16,058 nt of DNA from Trichomonas tenax (lineage: Eukaryota; Parabasalia; Trichomonadida; Trichomonadidae). Below the pieces are notes generated by a model. That model worked only from the letters and a program-made list of their open reading frames with translations. It searched no databases and was not told the DNA's origin. This document shows positions 1 to 8,489 of the stretch, piece by piece. The position numbers and the translations under genes were made by a program. The stretch covers positions 1 through 16,058 of the forward strand of contig JALKBU010001136.1 in the NCBI GenBank assembly GCA_023091735.1, read 5' to 3'. How positions within the stretch are numbered: the stretch's first letter is position 1; each line of letters starts with the position of its first letter.

Positions 1-1
1 T

Positions 2-241
2 TATAATTATTCCGACAACTCTTTTGACTTCATTATTTCTAGTAATAACAATATTTATTTTAAATTTGATTTAGCAGAAAAATATTCTAGTATTGACTTT
101 CAGCAATGTATGGGTATTAATGATTCAATATTCCAAAACTTTGGAAAGTACGGAGCAAAATTAATTAGTAAAGAACAATTAATATTTTCACTACCTTCAA
201 ACGTTGAAATTGGATTCGATATCAACGACAAAAGATGTTAG
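2..241 (+). CDS. 3' end of an unidentified gene (79 codons, 5' end outside window)
   Basis: One frame is open from the left edge of the window to a TAG at 239-241, giving 79 residues with no start visible. The reading has protein-like character: it is rich in Asn, Ser, Phe and Ile, with aromatic residues spaced as in beta-rich proteins, and ends NVEIGFDINDKRC. I do not recognise the family. It converges on the minus-strand gene at 289-507 with a GC-rich hairpin between them. The neighbouring virus-like and transposon pieces suggest it could be the tail of a capsid or accessory gene of a large DNA transposon such as a Polinton, but nothing in the residues proves that. Confidence 0.45.
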   Translation, partial: YNYSDNSFDFIISSNNNIYFKFDLAEKYSSIDFQQCMGINDSIFQNFGKYGAKLISKEQLIFSLPSNVEIGFDINDKRC

Positions 242-247
242 CAGAAG

Positions 248-264
248 CCACGGCGAAGTCGTGG
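248..264. terminator. GC-rich hairpin between convergent genes
   Basis: CCACG at 248-252 pairs with CGTGG at 260-264; a G-T wobble and a C-G pair extend the stem to seven pairs around a GAA loop. It lies 7 bases after the stop of the upstream gene and 25 bases before the end of the minus-strand gene. It is one of few GC-rich spots here. A role in 3'-end formation or transcript stability for both genes is inferred from position only. Confidence 0.35.
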
Positions 265-288
265 ATTATGCGAACATCTTATTACTAA

Positions 289-507
289 CTATTGTATAAT
301 ATCAAAATCAGAATGTGTTATAGCAATTCTTGTTTCTTGTCCTTCGGTAAATGGTGCCGATTGGTCATGACAATCAACTGTACGTAATTGAAAACTTCTA
401 GTACCATCATTAATTTGTACCAGGAATTTTAGATTTTCAAAATATTGTGCTACGTTACCCTGTAAAGTGTTGTTGTTATTTAGCCTTGTATTAAATGCCA
501 AGATCAT
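289..507 (-). CDS. Small hypothetical protein, 72 aa, possibly from a virus-like transposon
   Basis: A 72-codon frame starts at an ATG (505-507) and ends in TAA at 289-291. The start is supported by an Initiator-like TCATTT whose A lies seven bases before the ATG. The protein is Asn/Gln-rich near the N-terminus, has no transmembrane segment or signal peptide, and ends in ITHSDFDIIQ. I do not recognise a domain. It is convergent with the gene ending at 241 and divergent from the small peptide at 631. The compact two-strand gene packing contrasts with the sparse host DNA and suggests a piece of a Polinton/Maverick-like element. It could also be a chance frame; the promoter motif and residue composition argue mildly against that. 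Confidence 0.4.
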   Translation of the reverse strand: MILAFNTRLNNNNTLQGNVAQYFENLKFLVQINDGTRSFQLRTVDCHDQSAPFTEGQETRIAITHSDFDIIQ

Positions 508-510
508 TTT

Positions 511-516
511 AAATGA
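511..516 (-). promoter_or_regulatory. Initiator-like element (TCATTT) of the 72-aa gene
   Basis: On the minus strand TCATTT fits the trichomonad Initiator pattern TCA-pyrimidine-(A/T)-(A/T), with the transcription start at the A. The resulting 5' leader would be 7 nt, in the short range typical of these protists. Such a 6-mer also occurs by chance in AT-rich DNA. Confidence 0.4.
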
Positions 517-556
517 AAATAAAAAACATAAATAATGGTATTAATTTCGGGCAACC

Positions 557-580
557 TTTTTTTTTTAAAAAAAAAAAAAA
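557..580. repeat. T10A14 homopolymer junction between divergent genes
   Basis: Ten T are followed directly by fourteen A, forming a self-complementary poly(dT:dA) tract midway between the minus gene starting at 507 and the plus gene starting at 631. Such tracts exclude nucleosomes in many eukaryotes, so a shared divergent promoter region is possible. The length may be unreliable in sequencing. Confidence 0.6.
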
Positions 581-630
581 GAAGTTGGACTCAAAAATGT
601 TATTTTTGCGCATTTTATTTATATTTAAAA

Positions 631-777
631 ATGGCTTGGGAATTTTGGATAAAGCTTAAAGATGTTGCTAAGAAAATTGGCAGAAGAATGAAATCTGGGT
701 TTAAATGGTTAACAAATAATGTTGTTAAGCCTGAAGCTAGTTATTTCGGTGCTCAATTTGGTGATCAACTTAAGTGA
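631..777 (+). CDS. Short amphipathic cationic peptide, 48 aa (possible pVI-like capsid component)
   Basis: The ATG at 631 opens a 48-codon frame ending in TGA at 775-777. An in-frame extension upstream to 535 runs through the T10A14 tract and looks non-coding, so 631 is preferred. Residues 1-27 alternate aromatic or aliphatic residues with Lys and Arg (MAWEFWIKLKDVAKKIGRRM), as in an amphipathic helix that would bind membrane or nucleic acid. The C-terminal part has Gly, Phe and Gln (FGAQFGDQLK). Short proteins of this design occur as minor capsid, membrane-lytic (adenovirus pVI type) proteins in Polinton-like elements. That assignment is inference. The stop overlaps the start of the transposase fragment, so the C-terminus may be truncated or chimeric. 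Confidence 0.4.
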   Translation: MAWEFWIKLKDVAKKIGRRMKSGFKWLTNNVVKPEASYFGAQFGDQLK

Positions 778-1082
778 ACATTCAGCTGATTTATATCCCA
801 ACATCAGGAACGGATAAATATCAACCTTTTGACCGAAGAGTATTTGGGGTTCTGAAAGCCAAAGCTGCTACACTTGTTGCAGATCACATCTTTAACTCCC
901 CAGAGCCTCTTTCTAAAGGAGAAGCTGCTGAAAACTTCATGAAATCCTGGAATTCTCTATCAGAACCAATGTTAACAGCGGCATGGGGCATTCCAATAAC
1001 TCTTTTGGAAGCAAACGGAGTAGGTTGGCTCGCTGATGATGAGGAAGATGATGAAGGCAATGATTCAGAAGATTTTTTATAA
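774..1082 (+). pseudogene. C-terminal fragment of pogo/Tigger-type DDE transposase
   Basis: About 102 codons match the end of a DDE_1 superfamily transposase (pogo/Tigger/CENP-B-like branch of Tc1/mariner). The key stretch IYIPTSGTDKYQPFD, followed by VFGVLKAKA, corresponds to the family's IPPHxTxxxQPLDxxVFGxLK block, and the Asp at residue 20 would be the last residue of the catalytic triad. The later MKSWNSLSEPMLTAAWGIPI fits the usual C-terminal helix, and the protein ends in an acidic tail (residues 88-102). The first two catalytic Asp and the DNA-binding domain are absent. The frame opens right after a TAA at 771-773 and has only a GTG at its head, so this is a 5'-truncated relic. It abuts the 48-aa peptide gene, implying a breakpoint near 760-775. 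Confidence 0.75.
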
Positions 1083-1223
1083 GACACCGGCTTTTAATAA
1101 ATAAATCTACTGTTTTAAACTCTACTTCTATCCATATTCCACAGACTGCCGTTTGCTTTCTTGTTTTCGCCATTTTTTCATCTCAAGCAAGAGGGGTAAC
1201 GACTAAAACCAGGCAAACAGGGC

Positions 1224-1260
1224 AGCCTTGCCGAAGGCAGCCCTTCGATCGAGCTCGATT
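1224..1260. repeat. GC-rich self-complementary patch with 12-bp palindrome
   Basis: A short GC-rich island in AT-rich DNA holds overlapping inverted repeats. GCCTT/AAGGC and CGAAGG/CCTTCG each flank four-base loops, GGCAGCC occurs twice directly, and ATCGAGCTCGAT at 1248-1259 is a perfect 12-bp palindrome. It lies about 150 bp after the transposase fragment and may be part of that element's end. No matching copy was found elsewhere in the window. Confidence 0.4.
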
Positions 1261-1279
1261 CAGACACTGACTTCTTAGC

Positions 1280-1799
1280 CTAAATCAACAATAGTACCCT
1301 CAGTAAGCAGCACAATGCATACTGGAGCACCAGAGAGGAGTCGTAATGATGATAACAGTATCTCTTTAGGCGACTTAGCTTACGACTTTTCACCTTATTT
1401 TTAGGTCCTTGGCTTCCCAGTCCAATCCTAGGAGTATTCTGAATGCATACAACACATAATCCACTCAAGAGTAATACCTCATCCCAACATGGAACCATCT
1501 TGTCATATGAAAAATTAAAGAAATTTGAAATTACGTCAAAAGTCATAATTTCACCAAATAAATTGGATATACAGATACTATAGGCAACATGCAGACCATT
1601 AATACCAAATTCACCCGAAATTGACACATCGATCTAAAATATGAGATTCAATTTTCCGGAATTCCGGCTCATTCACAGCACCTCCATGACCTCCCAGTGA
1701 TACATCTGAGGTCCACAGACTCAAAATTCCCTCAAAGTAGGGAGGTCCCCTACCAACCACAAATCGCCACGAAAGCCACGACAGACCACAAAAAATCAA
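1280..1799 (-). pseudogene. Possible degraded coding region, unrecognised
   Basis: This stretch is more balanced in base composition than the DNA on either side. On the minus strand it carries two consecutive overlapping open frames: 62 codons ending near 1611 and 115 codons ending at 1280. The first includes VGRGPPYFEG and SLGGHGGAVNE; the second includes Cys-rich and hydrophobic runs. Together they could be one gene broken by a frameshift around 1611-1627, or a piece of a repeat. I recognise no domain and see no promoter motif, so chance frames in a GC-richer repeat remain possible. Confidence 0.22.
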
Positions 1800-1941
1800 T
1801 GATTTTTTAAGACTCTGTAAAATTTAAAATAAGATGGATTCACATAATATTTAAACAAGCATAAGTTTTGTAAGAACATGAATAATGCCAAAATGCTGAT
1901 GGAATCGACAAATCTTTAATTCATACAGAGAGCTTCATATT

Positions 1942-1974
1942 ATTATATACTATCGAAATTCAATAGTATATAAT
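1942..1974. repeat. 12-bp perfect inverted repeat, 9-nt loop
   Basis: ATTATATACTAT at 1942-1953 is exactly complementary to ATAGTATATAAT at 1963-1974. It is all A/T except one C-G pair, so chance is not excluded. It has no adjacent gene. Confidence 0.5.
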
Positions 1975-2104
1975 TAAATTGTTTGACACTATCTTACAAT
2001 TAGCTTTTTGTTTGATTATATCAACAGTGATTCAAGGGAATATCAATGCTCAGTGAATATAATCGAATTGTCAAAACAAAAAATTGAATTCCCTTCGAAA
2101 TTTC

Positions 2105-2210
2105 GTCCGAGGGGTCTCAAAAAATTGAATGCTTTGAATGGTATTGAAGTGTAAACTATTGAAAAAGCTCGGACTAGATTTTGGATTGCGGTGAAAACAT
2201 TCAATTTTTT
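2105..2210. repeat. Two interlocking inverted repeats
   Basis: GTCCGAG (2105-2111) is complementary to CTCGGAC (2168-2174), and AAAAAATTGAATG (2119-2131) is complementary to CATTCAATTTTTT (2198-2210). The two pairs cross rather than nest, so a transcript could form either stem or a pseudoknot-like fold. It may be the remnant of a palindromic repeat. Confidence 0.35.
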
Positions 2211-2640
2211 CAATGAAATAATCGTTTAGTATTCAAATAAAAAATCAATAAAAACCAAAAATATAGGGACGACAATGAACATAGATCATTTTCCATTTTA
2301 TGAAAATTCTAGAAAATTTTCGTATATGAACATTTGTAGTCCTTTGCTTTACTATTTGGCGGACATCTTAAGGAGAGAATGCTCAATAATCATATGTTCG
2401 ATTCAATAAATACTTTTGCCATGTTTTCGCTAACTTTTTATGATTTGAGAATTCGAAATCTTGCTTTAAATGATAATTAACAACCGTGGATAGGTAAGCA
2501 TATTGATTTAAAGAAGATCACAAGACTAAAAACTTGAAAAATTAAGGAATTCAATATCAAATGATATTTAAATTTCGGCTTTTTGGGAATTTTACATTAT
2601 GAGTTTAATATTGTTCAATGGTTTAAATGATTTTTGGTGT

Positions 2641-2670
2641 TAACTATCTCCAATACTAAGGAGATAGTTA
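2641..2670. repeat. 11-bp perfect hairpin, 8-nt loop
   Basis: TAACTATCTCC at 2641-2651 pairs exactly with GGAGATAGTTA at 2660-2670 around the loop AATACTAA. The stem holds four G-C pairs, which makes it stronger than expected in DNA of this composition. No gene lies within a kilobase on either side, so it does not look like a gene-end signal; a decayed palindromic element or small structured RNA is possible. Confidence 0.5.
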
Positions 2671-4201
2671 TGGATCAGATGTTTAACGTACATTATTCAA
2701 AAATGACCTAATTTTTGTTATTCATAATCTCCAATAATTAGAAAATCTGATTCTCTGTTCAAAATCAGTCAAACATGAAATTTTGAAATTTTGTCAAGAT
2801 GAAACTCATCATAACTCAATTTTAGTTTTGTGGCTTTGAAATATACAAAAAAGAACAGATGAAAATCATGTTATTTCATAATTTCAACAAAAAATGAAAA
2901 CTTGTTTTGTGAAAAAGTAATTAAATCTGGTTTTGCTCATATCAGTCTGACTTTCCGATAGATATGCAAGTTGAAAAGCGCAAAATTATTTAAAAGAATG
3001 AGAATTTATTTTTTTGGATTTTGAAAATATGATTTTATACCAGCATTATTGCTGCTGAATATAGAATAAAAGATTTGTTGTCATAACATATAAGAATCTC
3101 ATACAATTTGCCTTCAATAAATCAACATTTTATTCGATTAATGTAGATTTTGCATTTTTAAGTCAAAAATCTTTCTTTAGTCAATGTAGTTTACGTTTAT
3201 CATGTTATTTTCTCATTTCATTACACTTTTCAAGTTTCCGACGAAATTTGCGGATTTGAGGAATTTGAAGTAAAAATATCATCTCTATATTGAATGCCAT
3301 TCTATATAATAAAAATTAGCAAAAAAACTTAAGTTTTGAAATAAATACTGTATACATTATTTAATTTAGGTTTTGTTAATTTTGCTAAAATTTTTGTTCG
3401 TTAAATGTTCTCAAAAAATTGAGACACCTTGGACGATTTTTTGTACGGACTATAACATAAACAAAAGACAAAATCGGTCAAATACTTGAAATACACTTCA
3501 AAAGTCTATTTCATATTTTACTTCCAAGAACATAAAAAGCCATTTTGAAATTTGCTCAAATAACAATCATTTTTTTTATCATTAATTTTTCGTTTTTCGT
3601 TATCTATAAATGCTGTTGAAATCAAAGACACCGAAAGTATAGCAATTGGTTCGAAAATGAGAAAAGCTAGATGATATTTATAAAAGTGACAAAAATTCAA
3701 AAAAAAAAAATTAAGAATGAACTGAAATAATAGCAAACAACATATTTTTCTTTGATGAAACGGTGTCTTATAGATTTCGGTACATGGTTTACAGTGTTTT
3801 GGCCTCATCGGCAAAAAGAGGATAATGAAAATGGGTTTTGCAAAATTTATGAGATATTTCGGATTTGCATCAAGTGTGGATTCTAAAAATATCACAAATA
3901 ACAAAATATCATAAAAATTATTTTGTCACTTTTAATCAAAATTTTGTCAGTTTTCTCGGATTTAATGTCATTAGTTTTATGAGTAGGATAAATCGCCTAT
4001 GAAATATTTGTATGTGACCATATAAATAATTCCGAAGTGAACAAAAAATTTAAAAAGCATCATTTCAAATATTTCAATTAGGACAATCAATAAATTCAGC
4101 AAACTCTAAAGTTTTAGTTTTATTATGCTCCATTCATCAAAAGTGTGATTTTATTTCTGAAATCAAAATTTGCGGTTTTGACAAAGATCAAAAAATCAAA
4201 A

Positions 4202-4429
4202 ATGAGCTTATTATCAGTAACAAATACTTCAGTGCTCAGAAGAATGCGTGTCAGGAGAATGAGCAGCGGCAACTACGACACGAATGAGCGCGACCAACTT
4301 GTTATTGAAAGCAAACGAAAACATAGAAATTCGATGTCGATTCTCGTTGATAACCAACCTGAGATCGAAGACTTAAAGAAAGCTGTTCTCGTTGCACTCG
4401 AGAAAAGAAGAATTTCTTATGATCCATAA
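4202..4429 (+). CDS. Small basic hypothetical protein, 75 aa
   Basis: The ATG at 4202 opens 75 codons ending in TAA at 4427-4429. The stop overlaps a TAAA, the trichomonad-type polyadenylation signal. The same frame is open back to a GTG at 4145, but that extension is AT-rich and non-gene-like, so the ATG is preferred. Codons are clearly richer in G and C than the flanks. The N-terminal third is Arg-rich (LRRMRVRRMSS), the middle is polar, and residues 52-75 should form an amphipathic helix (IEDLKKAVLVALEKRRIS). RRMS, RKHRNS and RRIS resemble basophilic kinase sites. There is no signal peptide or transmembrane segment. I do not recognise it; it may be a complete small gene or the 3' end of a lost larger one. 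Confidence 0.5.
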   Translation: MSLLSVTNTSVLRRMRVRRMSSGNYDTNERDQLVIESKRKHRNSMSILVDNQPEIEDLKKAVLVALEKRRISYDP

Positions 4430-4454
4430 ATTTGCGATTTTATATTCGCAAATT
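4429..4454 (+). terminator. 9-bp hairpin at the stop codon of the 75-aa gene
   Basis: AATTTGCGA at 4429-4437 pairs perfectly with TCGCAAATT at 4446-4454 across an 8-nt loop, beginning at the last base of the stop codon. Its position beside the TAAA signal suggests a part in 3'-end processing or mRNA stability, which is inferred from position. Confidence 0.4.
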
Positions 4455-5232
4455 GATTACTTTATGCGGGAAGTTTTAGCCATCCTCACTGATATTTTAG
4501 ACATCTGGATATTATTGCGCGCGTGTTTGTAAAGGAATATATTTTTGTTCCAATTTATCATTTTTATTGTTGTTTTGCTTGTTACAGATCCATATGAAAT
4601 TGTTTTCCAATCTATTTGTATAGAGCTTATATGGTTATATTTCAAATATTTTTTGATTTAATTTTGATATCAGAGTTCAACAATGGTCTCTTTGAGTATA
4701 TATTATTTAGGTCTGAGATATTTCATTGCAAAACTGATTTTCACTCAATATTGAATGATTGATGAAAGAGAAAATTTCTTCTAAGCTCTTCTTGGCTTGA
4801 TGTTAAATGTTTCTTATTAGAAATCGACAGAAGACAGCCGAACAATCTTATATTTTTGACATATAAGTCGATCATAGTCACCAAAGTGTATAGCTGCAAG
4901 TATAGCCTCTAAATATCAGTAATTTTTACTCATCATACCTTTCATATCGTGGACAAAGAAAAATTTAAAACTGAACTATGTTTATTTCTCTGCAGATTGG
5001 AGCAGATTCTGCACTCTTAGAAGAAAGAAGACTGTCGCTGTAATTATTGATTTATTTTTATGAAATAATAAACGTTCGCTAAGCGGGGTCAGACACTAAA
5101 GATAAAAAAAATATTCTAATAAAGCAGGGGATGAAACAGTAATCGAGGGTCTGCTCAACTATTTTGCCAACATTTAACGAAAGAATGAATCTCGAGTTGA
5201 ACATTGCAGGGAACGCGAAAAACGTTTGATCG
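4455..5232. other. Intergenic region, no convincing gene
   Basis: Only short frames are present. Composition becomes less AT-rich from about 5075 towards the ankyrin pseudogene. An ATG at 5185 is in frame with the pseudogene start but is followed by TGA at 5227-5229, so the 5' end of that gene may once have reached further upstream. Confidence 0.5.
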
Positions 5233-6647
5233 ATGATCGCGAACAACACTCTCTTCGATGTTTATGAAGACTTCGAAACTCTTGTCTCTATTTTGCAGGC
5301 AGCGGAAGTTAATCCAGACGAAGCTTGTTACGTCATCTCAGAAAGCATGAAACATTACGACATTGATCATCGATTTTGCATTTTCCGGTCTCTTAAAACA
5401 CCAAATTTCAAACTGATCAACGAAATTCGGCGCTGTCTGAGCTGCAGCATTCTGAATCACATTCTTGATCTCTTGCAAGACTGCAGCAGTCAGAACACGC
5501 ACATCACAAATTTCAACAAAGAAAACGAGAAAATTCTCAATTCATATCTCTCTCTGAATAAATCACTCGAAAGTGAACTTCAACGTCCGAATAAAGAGAT
5601 CTCAGAATTGGCTTAACAGAACAAATCCTACAAAATTGATGCACGTCATCTTAAGTCAGAACGTGATAACATTACGAAAACTGTTTCACAGCTCCGCTTA
5701 GAAATCTCACATCTCAATTTGGAGAAGAGTCAACTTTCATCAAAGATTCGGTAATTGGAGCAAAACATCGAATCTGGCAAAGTGAAAGATTCCAACAATA
5801 ATTTATCACAGTCAACAGCAAATATAACAACAATCGATGCAAAAGAATTCAAGGAAAAGTTTAAAATCACAGACTTTAAGAGTGCCTACAATTTCTTTGA
5901 AAATCATTCAGAAAAGAACGATACCCCAACAATCAGATTGGCGTGTGAACTTGGAATTTCTGAAATTACAGATTCTGATAAAAGCACAATTCTTCTAGCA
6001 GCATCATGTGACAGGAATCCTCGTTTGGTGAAACATCTCATTGAATGAGGATGCAATATTCATGCTGTTGACAAACACGGAATGAATGCTTTAATGAATG
6101 CTGTGTGGAACGGAAATTTGGAACTCGTTAAGTATTTGATTTCCATTGGATTTTGATAAAAATTCACCGAGTGATGATGGAAGCTGTCCAATTACCGGAG
6201 CATCTTATAAAGGAAATGTGAATGTTGTACAATATCTTGTTTCGATTGGTTGTGATGTCAACTCAAAAACTAATGATAATGAAAACTGTGCATATTGGGC
6301 AACAAACAATGGACTTTTTGATACATTGAAATATTTAGGATCTGTTGGTGAAGATCTGAAAATTCGAACAAAATCTGGAGATTCACTGATCCATGCAGCA
6401 TATGACAAACTGATATTTTAGAATATCTTCTTTCAAAAGGTCTCAATGTCAACGAAACAAATAATGACAAAGAAACAGCTCTACACATTGCAGCTAAATG
6501 GGGTCATTATTCGTCTGTGGAGATTTTAATAAAACACGGAGCAAACTCAATTAACGCAACAAAGACAATAAAACTCCTTTAGATATTGCAAAATCAAGAT
6601 GCACTGCTAGATTATGTGATCTTCTCATTAAATATGGAGCGATTTAA
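5233..6647 (+). pseudogene. Broken coiled-coil/ankyrin-repeat protein gene
   Basis: Read through its breaks, the region encodes about 470 residues. An alpha-helical N-terminal part (to about 5510) leads into a long Lys/Glu/Leu-rich coiled coil (about 5520-5790), a linker, and seven ankyrin repeats (about 5970-6647). Typical repeat phrases are GNLELVKYLIS, GNVNVVQYLVS and ETALHIAAKWGH. Such helical/coiled-coil/ankyrin proteins form very large families in trichomonads. Lesions: TAA 5614-5616, TAA 5752-5754, TGA 6046-6048; a +1 slip in the TTTT at 6151-6154; a one-base loss near 6409-6412; another frame change near 6545-6560. The final TAA (6645-6647) is followed by A, giving TAAA. All three stop codons occur together with frameshifts, so this is decay rather than an altered code. 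No full-length cytosolic protein can be made. Confidence 0.85.
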
Positions 6648-7346
6648 ATTAATTTGAACATTTTTCAAATAAAAAACAATTTTATTAAATGATATTTATA
6701 TTTAAATATCAAACAAATATATAAATCAGTCAATTCAAGATCAATTTTTGCATCTTCATCATCTTCCACTGTTTGAACATATCATTTCCTTCTCTTTACA
6801 ATGAACATAAAAATGAAAATGAAATTTGCGATTGATATAATAATATATTTTTGTAAAACGCGTTGATCCTCTCATTAATTCTGGAATAACTCAATTTAGT
6901 CCTTTATGTCACGAAATAAAATCAAATTTACTTTCATTCACTGCTAAATCTGTGTCTATAGCCATAACTTTGAAAAAAAATCGATGTTATTTGACAATGT
7001 GCAATTGTTCATTATGAATCTAGATTCACATGATGTCATTTTGTCAGAAAACAATTTCGAACACATATTGTAAATAAATTCAAAAATTGCCTTCTCACAT
7101 TCAAACAATGAAAAGTCTTCAATATTCAATAAAATCGCAAAAAAAATAGATCATTAAATATAACTTTCATTGTATATCTAAATGGTTCATCGATGAAGGA
7201 ATCAAAAGAACGCTTTAATACATTTGGAGATTTTTTTAACAAAATATGATGAAGATGCCATATCTTAACAATGCTAAACATAGTGCCTTATGAATAAACG
7301 AACATTATCAATCTCTATAAAACATTGTTTGATTTTGATTAGTGTG
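6648..7346. other. AT-rich intergenic region, no gene seen
   Basis: All six frames are broken into short stretches. The only structure noted is a perfect 8-bp all-AT hairpin, GATATTTA (6691-6698) with TAAATATC (6703-6710), 44 bases after the pseudogene stop. Confidence 0.55.
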
Positions 7347-7428
7347 TCCGGAGGTGCGTATCGCGATGCGGGATTAAGATAGAAACCTGCTTTTAGCATA
7401 CACATATAGCTCTTATGTGTCACTATAC
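7347..7428 (+). repeat. Left terminal inverted repeat
   Basis: This arm is complementary to 8490-8575. The stretch 7371-7413 matches the other arm exactly over 43 bases. Within the arm, ACACATA and TATGTGT can form a 7-bp hairpin around TAGCTCT. It is richer in G and C than the interior or flanks. Confidence 0.8.
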
Positions 7429-8489
7429 CTTATAGCAATGCAGTGCTTTAAATCAATGGAATTGAACATCAAAATATCTAATTAAATTTTTGCATTAAAA
7501 AGGCTACCCAAATCGACAAAAACAGCCTTGTCAGATGAACAGGAAGTTCTACGCATCACATATTTGATACCATATTATACAAAGAACTACGATTATTAAA
7601 TACATTGTGGGTAAACGGAGTTACACCTGAAAATATTGGAACTGTGACCATTAAAGCACATTATGAAATTTTGAAAAAAAGAGTGTCATTCTTTCCACAT
7701 GTTTGTTTAATACATCCCACTCATTAACATATATTTATTAATATTCTTTTCGAATAACTTGTTAATATATAACATATTATATATTCTATTCATATTTGGA
7801 TGAGAATTTGTAAGGAGCTTCCCATTTTGAATCATGGTAATTGTGAGATGCAATTTTTTTGACAAAACCATAACGTCCAAATATTTTGATGTTTTTTCAT
7901 GTTCATAACCGTGTCATATGGAAAACTATCCTGAAAATAAAATAATGACTTAACACTAGATGTATTTATATAACTAGTATGATTTAAATTTGAAATTATC
8001 TCTTATTGATGTTATGCTCCAAGTTTTACTAAGTTTTTTTTTTCAAAAACGATAATTATCTGCTTGATTTGAATTTCATCACTAACGCTAAACAATTATT
8101 ATATATGCTATTTATAATACCTATGAGATATATAATCTAATGCATACATATGAAGTCAGCTTTTAATGAGGGTTGAGATTCAGCAAATCAATTGTTAAGC
8201 TCGTGATATTTTTGTCAGATTTTCCACTGGATAACTTTCAATTTATAGTCTTTTTCTCTGGAGGATTCTACATATTATAGAGTAGCTAGAAAAAGCATTG
8301 AGGAATAGTAATTTGATTGAATGCATAAGTTTATGCTTTGTTTTGCTATCAGTTTTGAGATAATTAATTTGAAATCTATTGAAAAAATGAAAAATTTAGG
8401 AGTTTTTTAGTCCAAAAATAGGGAGGATTTTACAAAACAGGTTCAAAAATAATACTAGAAAATGATTTAAAGCTTTATATTACTATACA

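Larger units (their letters stand above)
1800..4201. other. Long AT-rich intergenic region, no convincing gene
   Basis: All frames are short and of biased, low-complexity composition (Phe, Ile, Lys, Asn). A 128-codon minus-strand frame at 3518-3904 is mainly Phe/Leu/Ile/Lys and looks like a product of AT richness. The region contains the inverted repeats listed separately, but no tRNA, rRNA or recognisable transposon coding sequence. Confidence 0.6.

Noticed and set aside
676..692. The 15-base string GAAGAATGAAATCTG occurs here and again near 12231-12245
   Set aside because: In AT-rich DNA a 15-base match in 16 kb is within chance, and the flanks do not match.
884..1173. Minus-strand frames over the transposase relic, one starting MAKTRKQTA like a histone H3 tail
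   Set aside because: Only the first few residues resemble H3; nothing after them does. The rest is the shadow of the transposase strand.
3518..3904. 128-codon minus-strand frame
   Set aside because: Its residues are mainly Phe, Leu, Ile and Lys, as expected from random AT-rich DNA; there is no domain or promoter support, and it starts and ends in non-gene-like sequence.
5233..6647. Possible use of an alternative genetic code to explain in-frame TAA and TGA
   Set aside because: Frameshifts occur in the same gene, and the BspA-like and six-helix genes in the window use TAA and TAG as ordinary stops.
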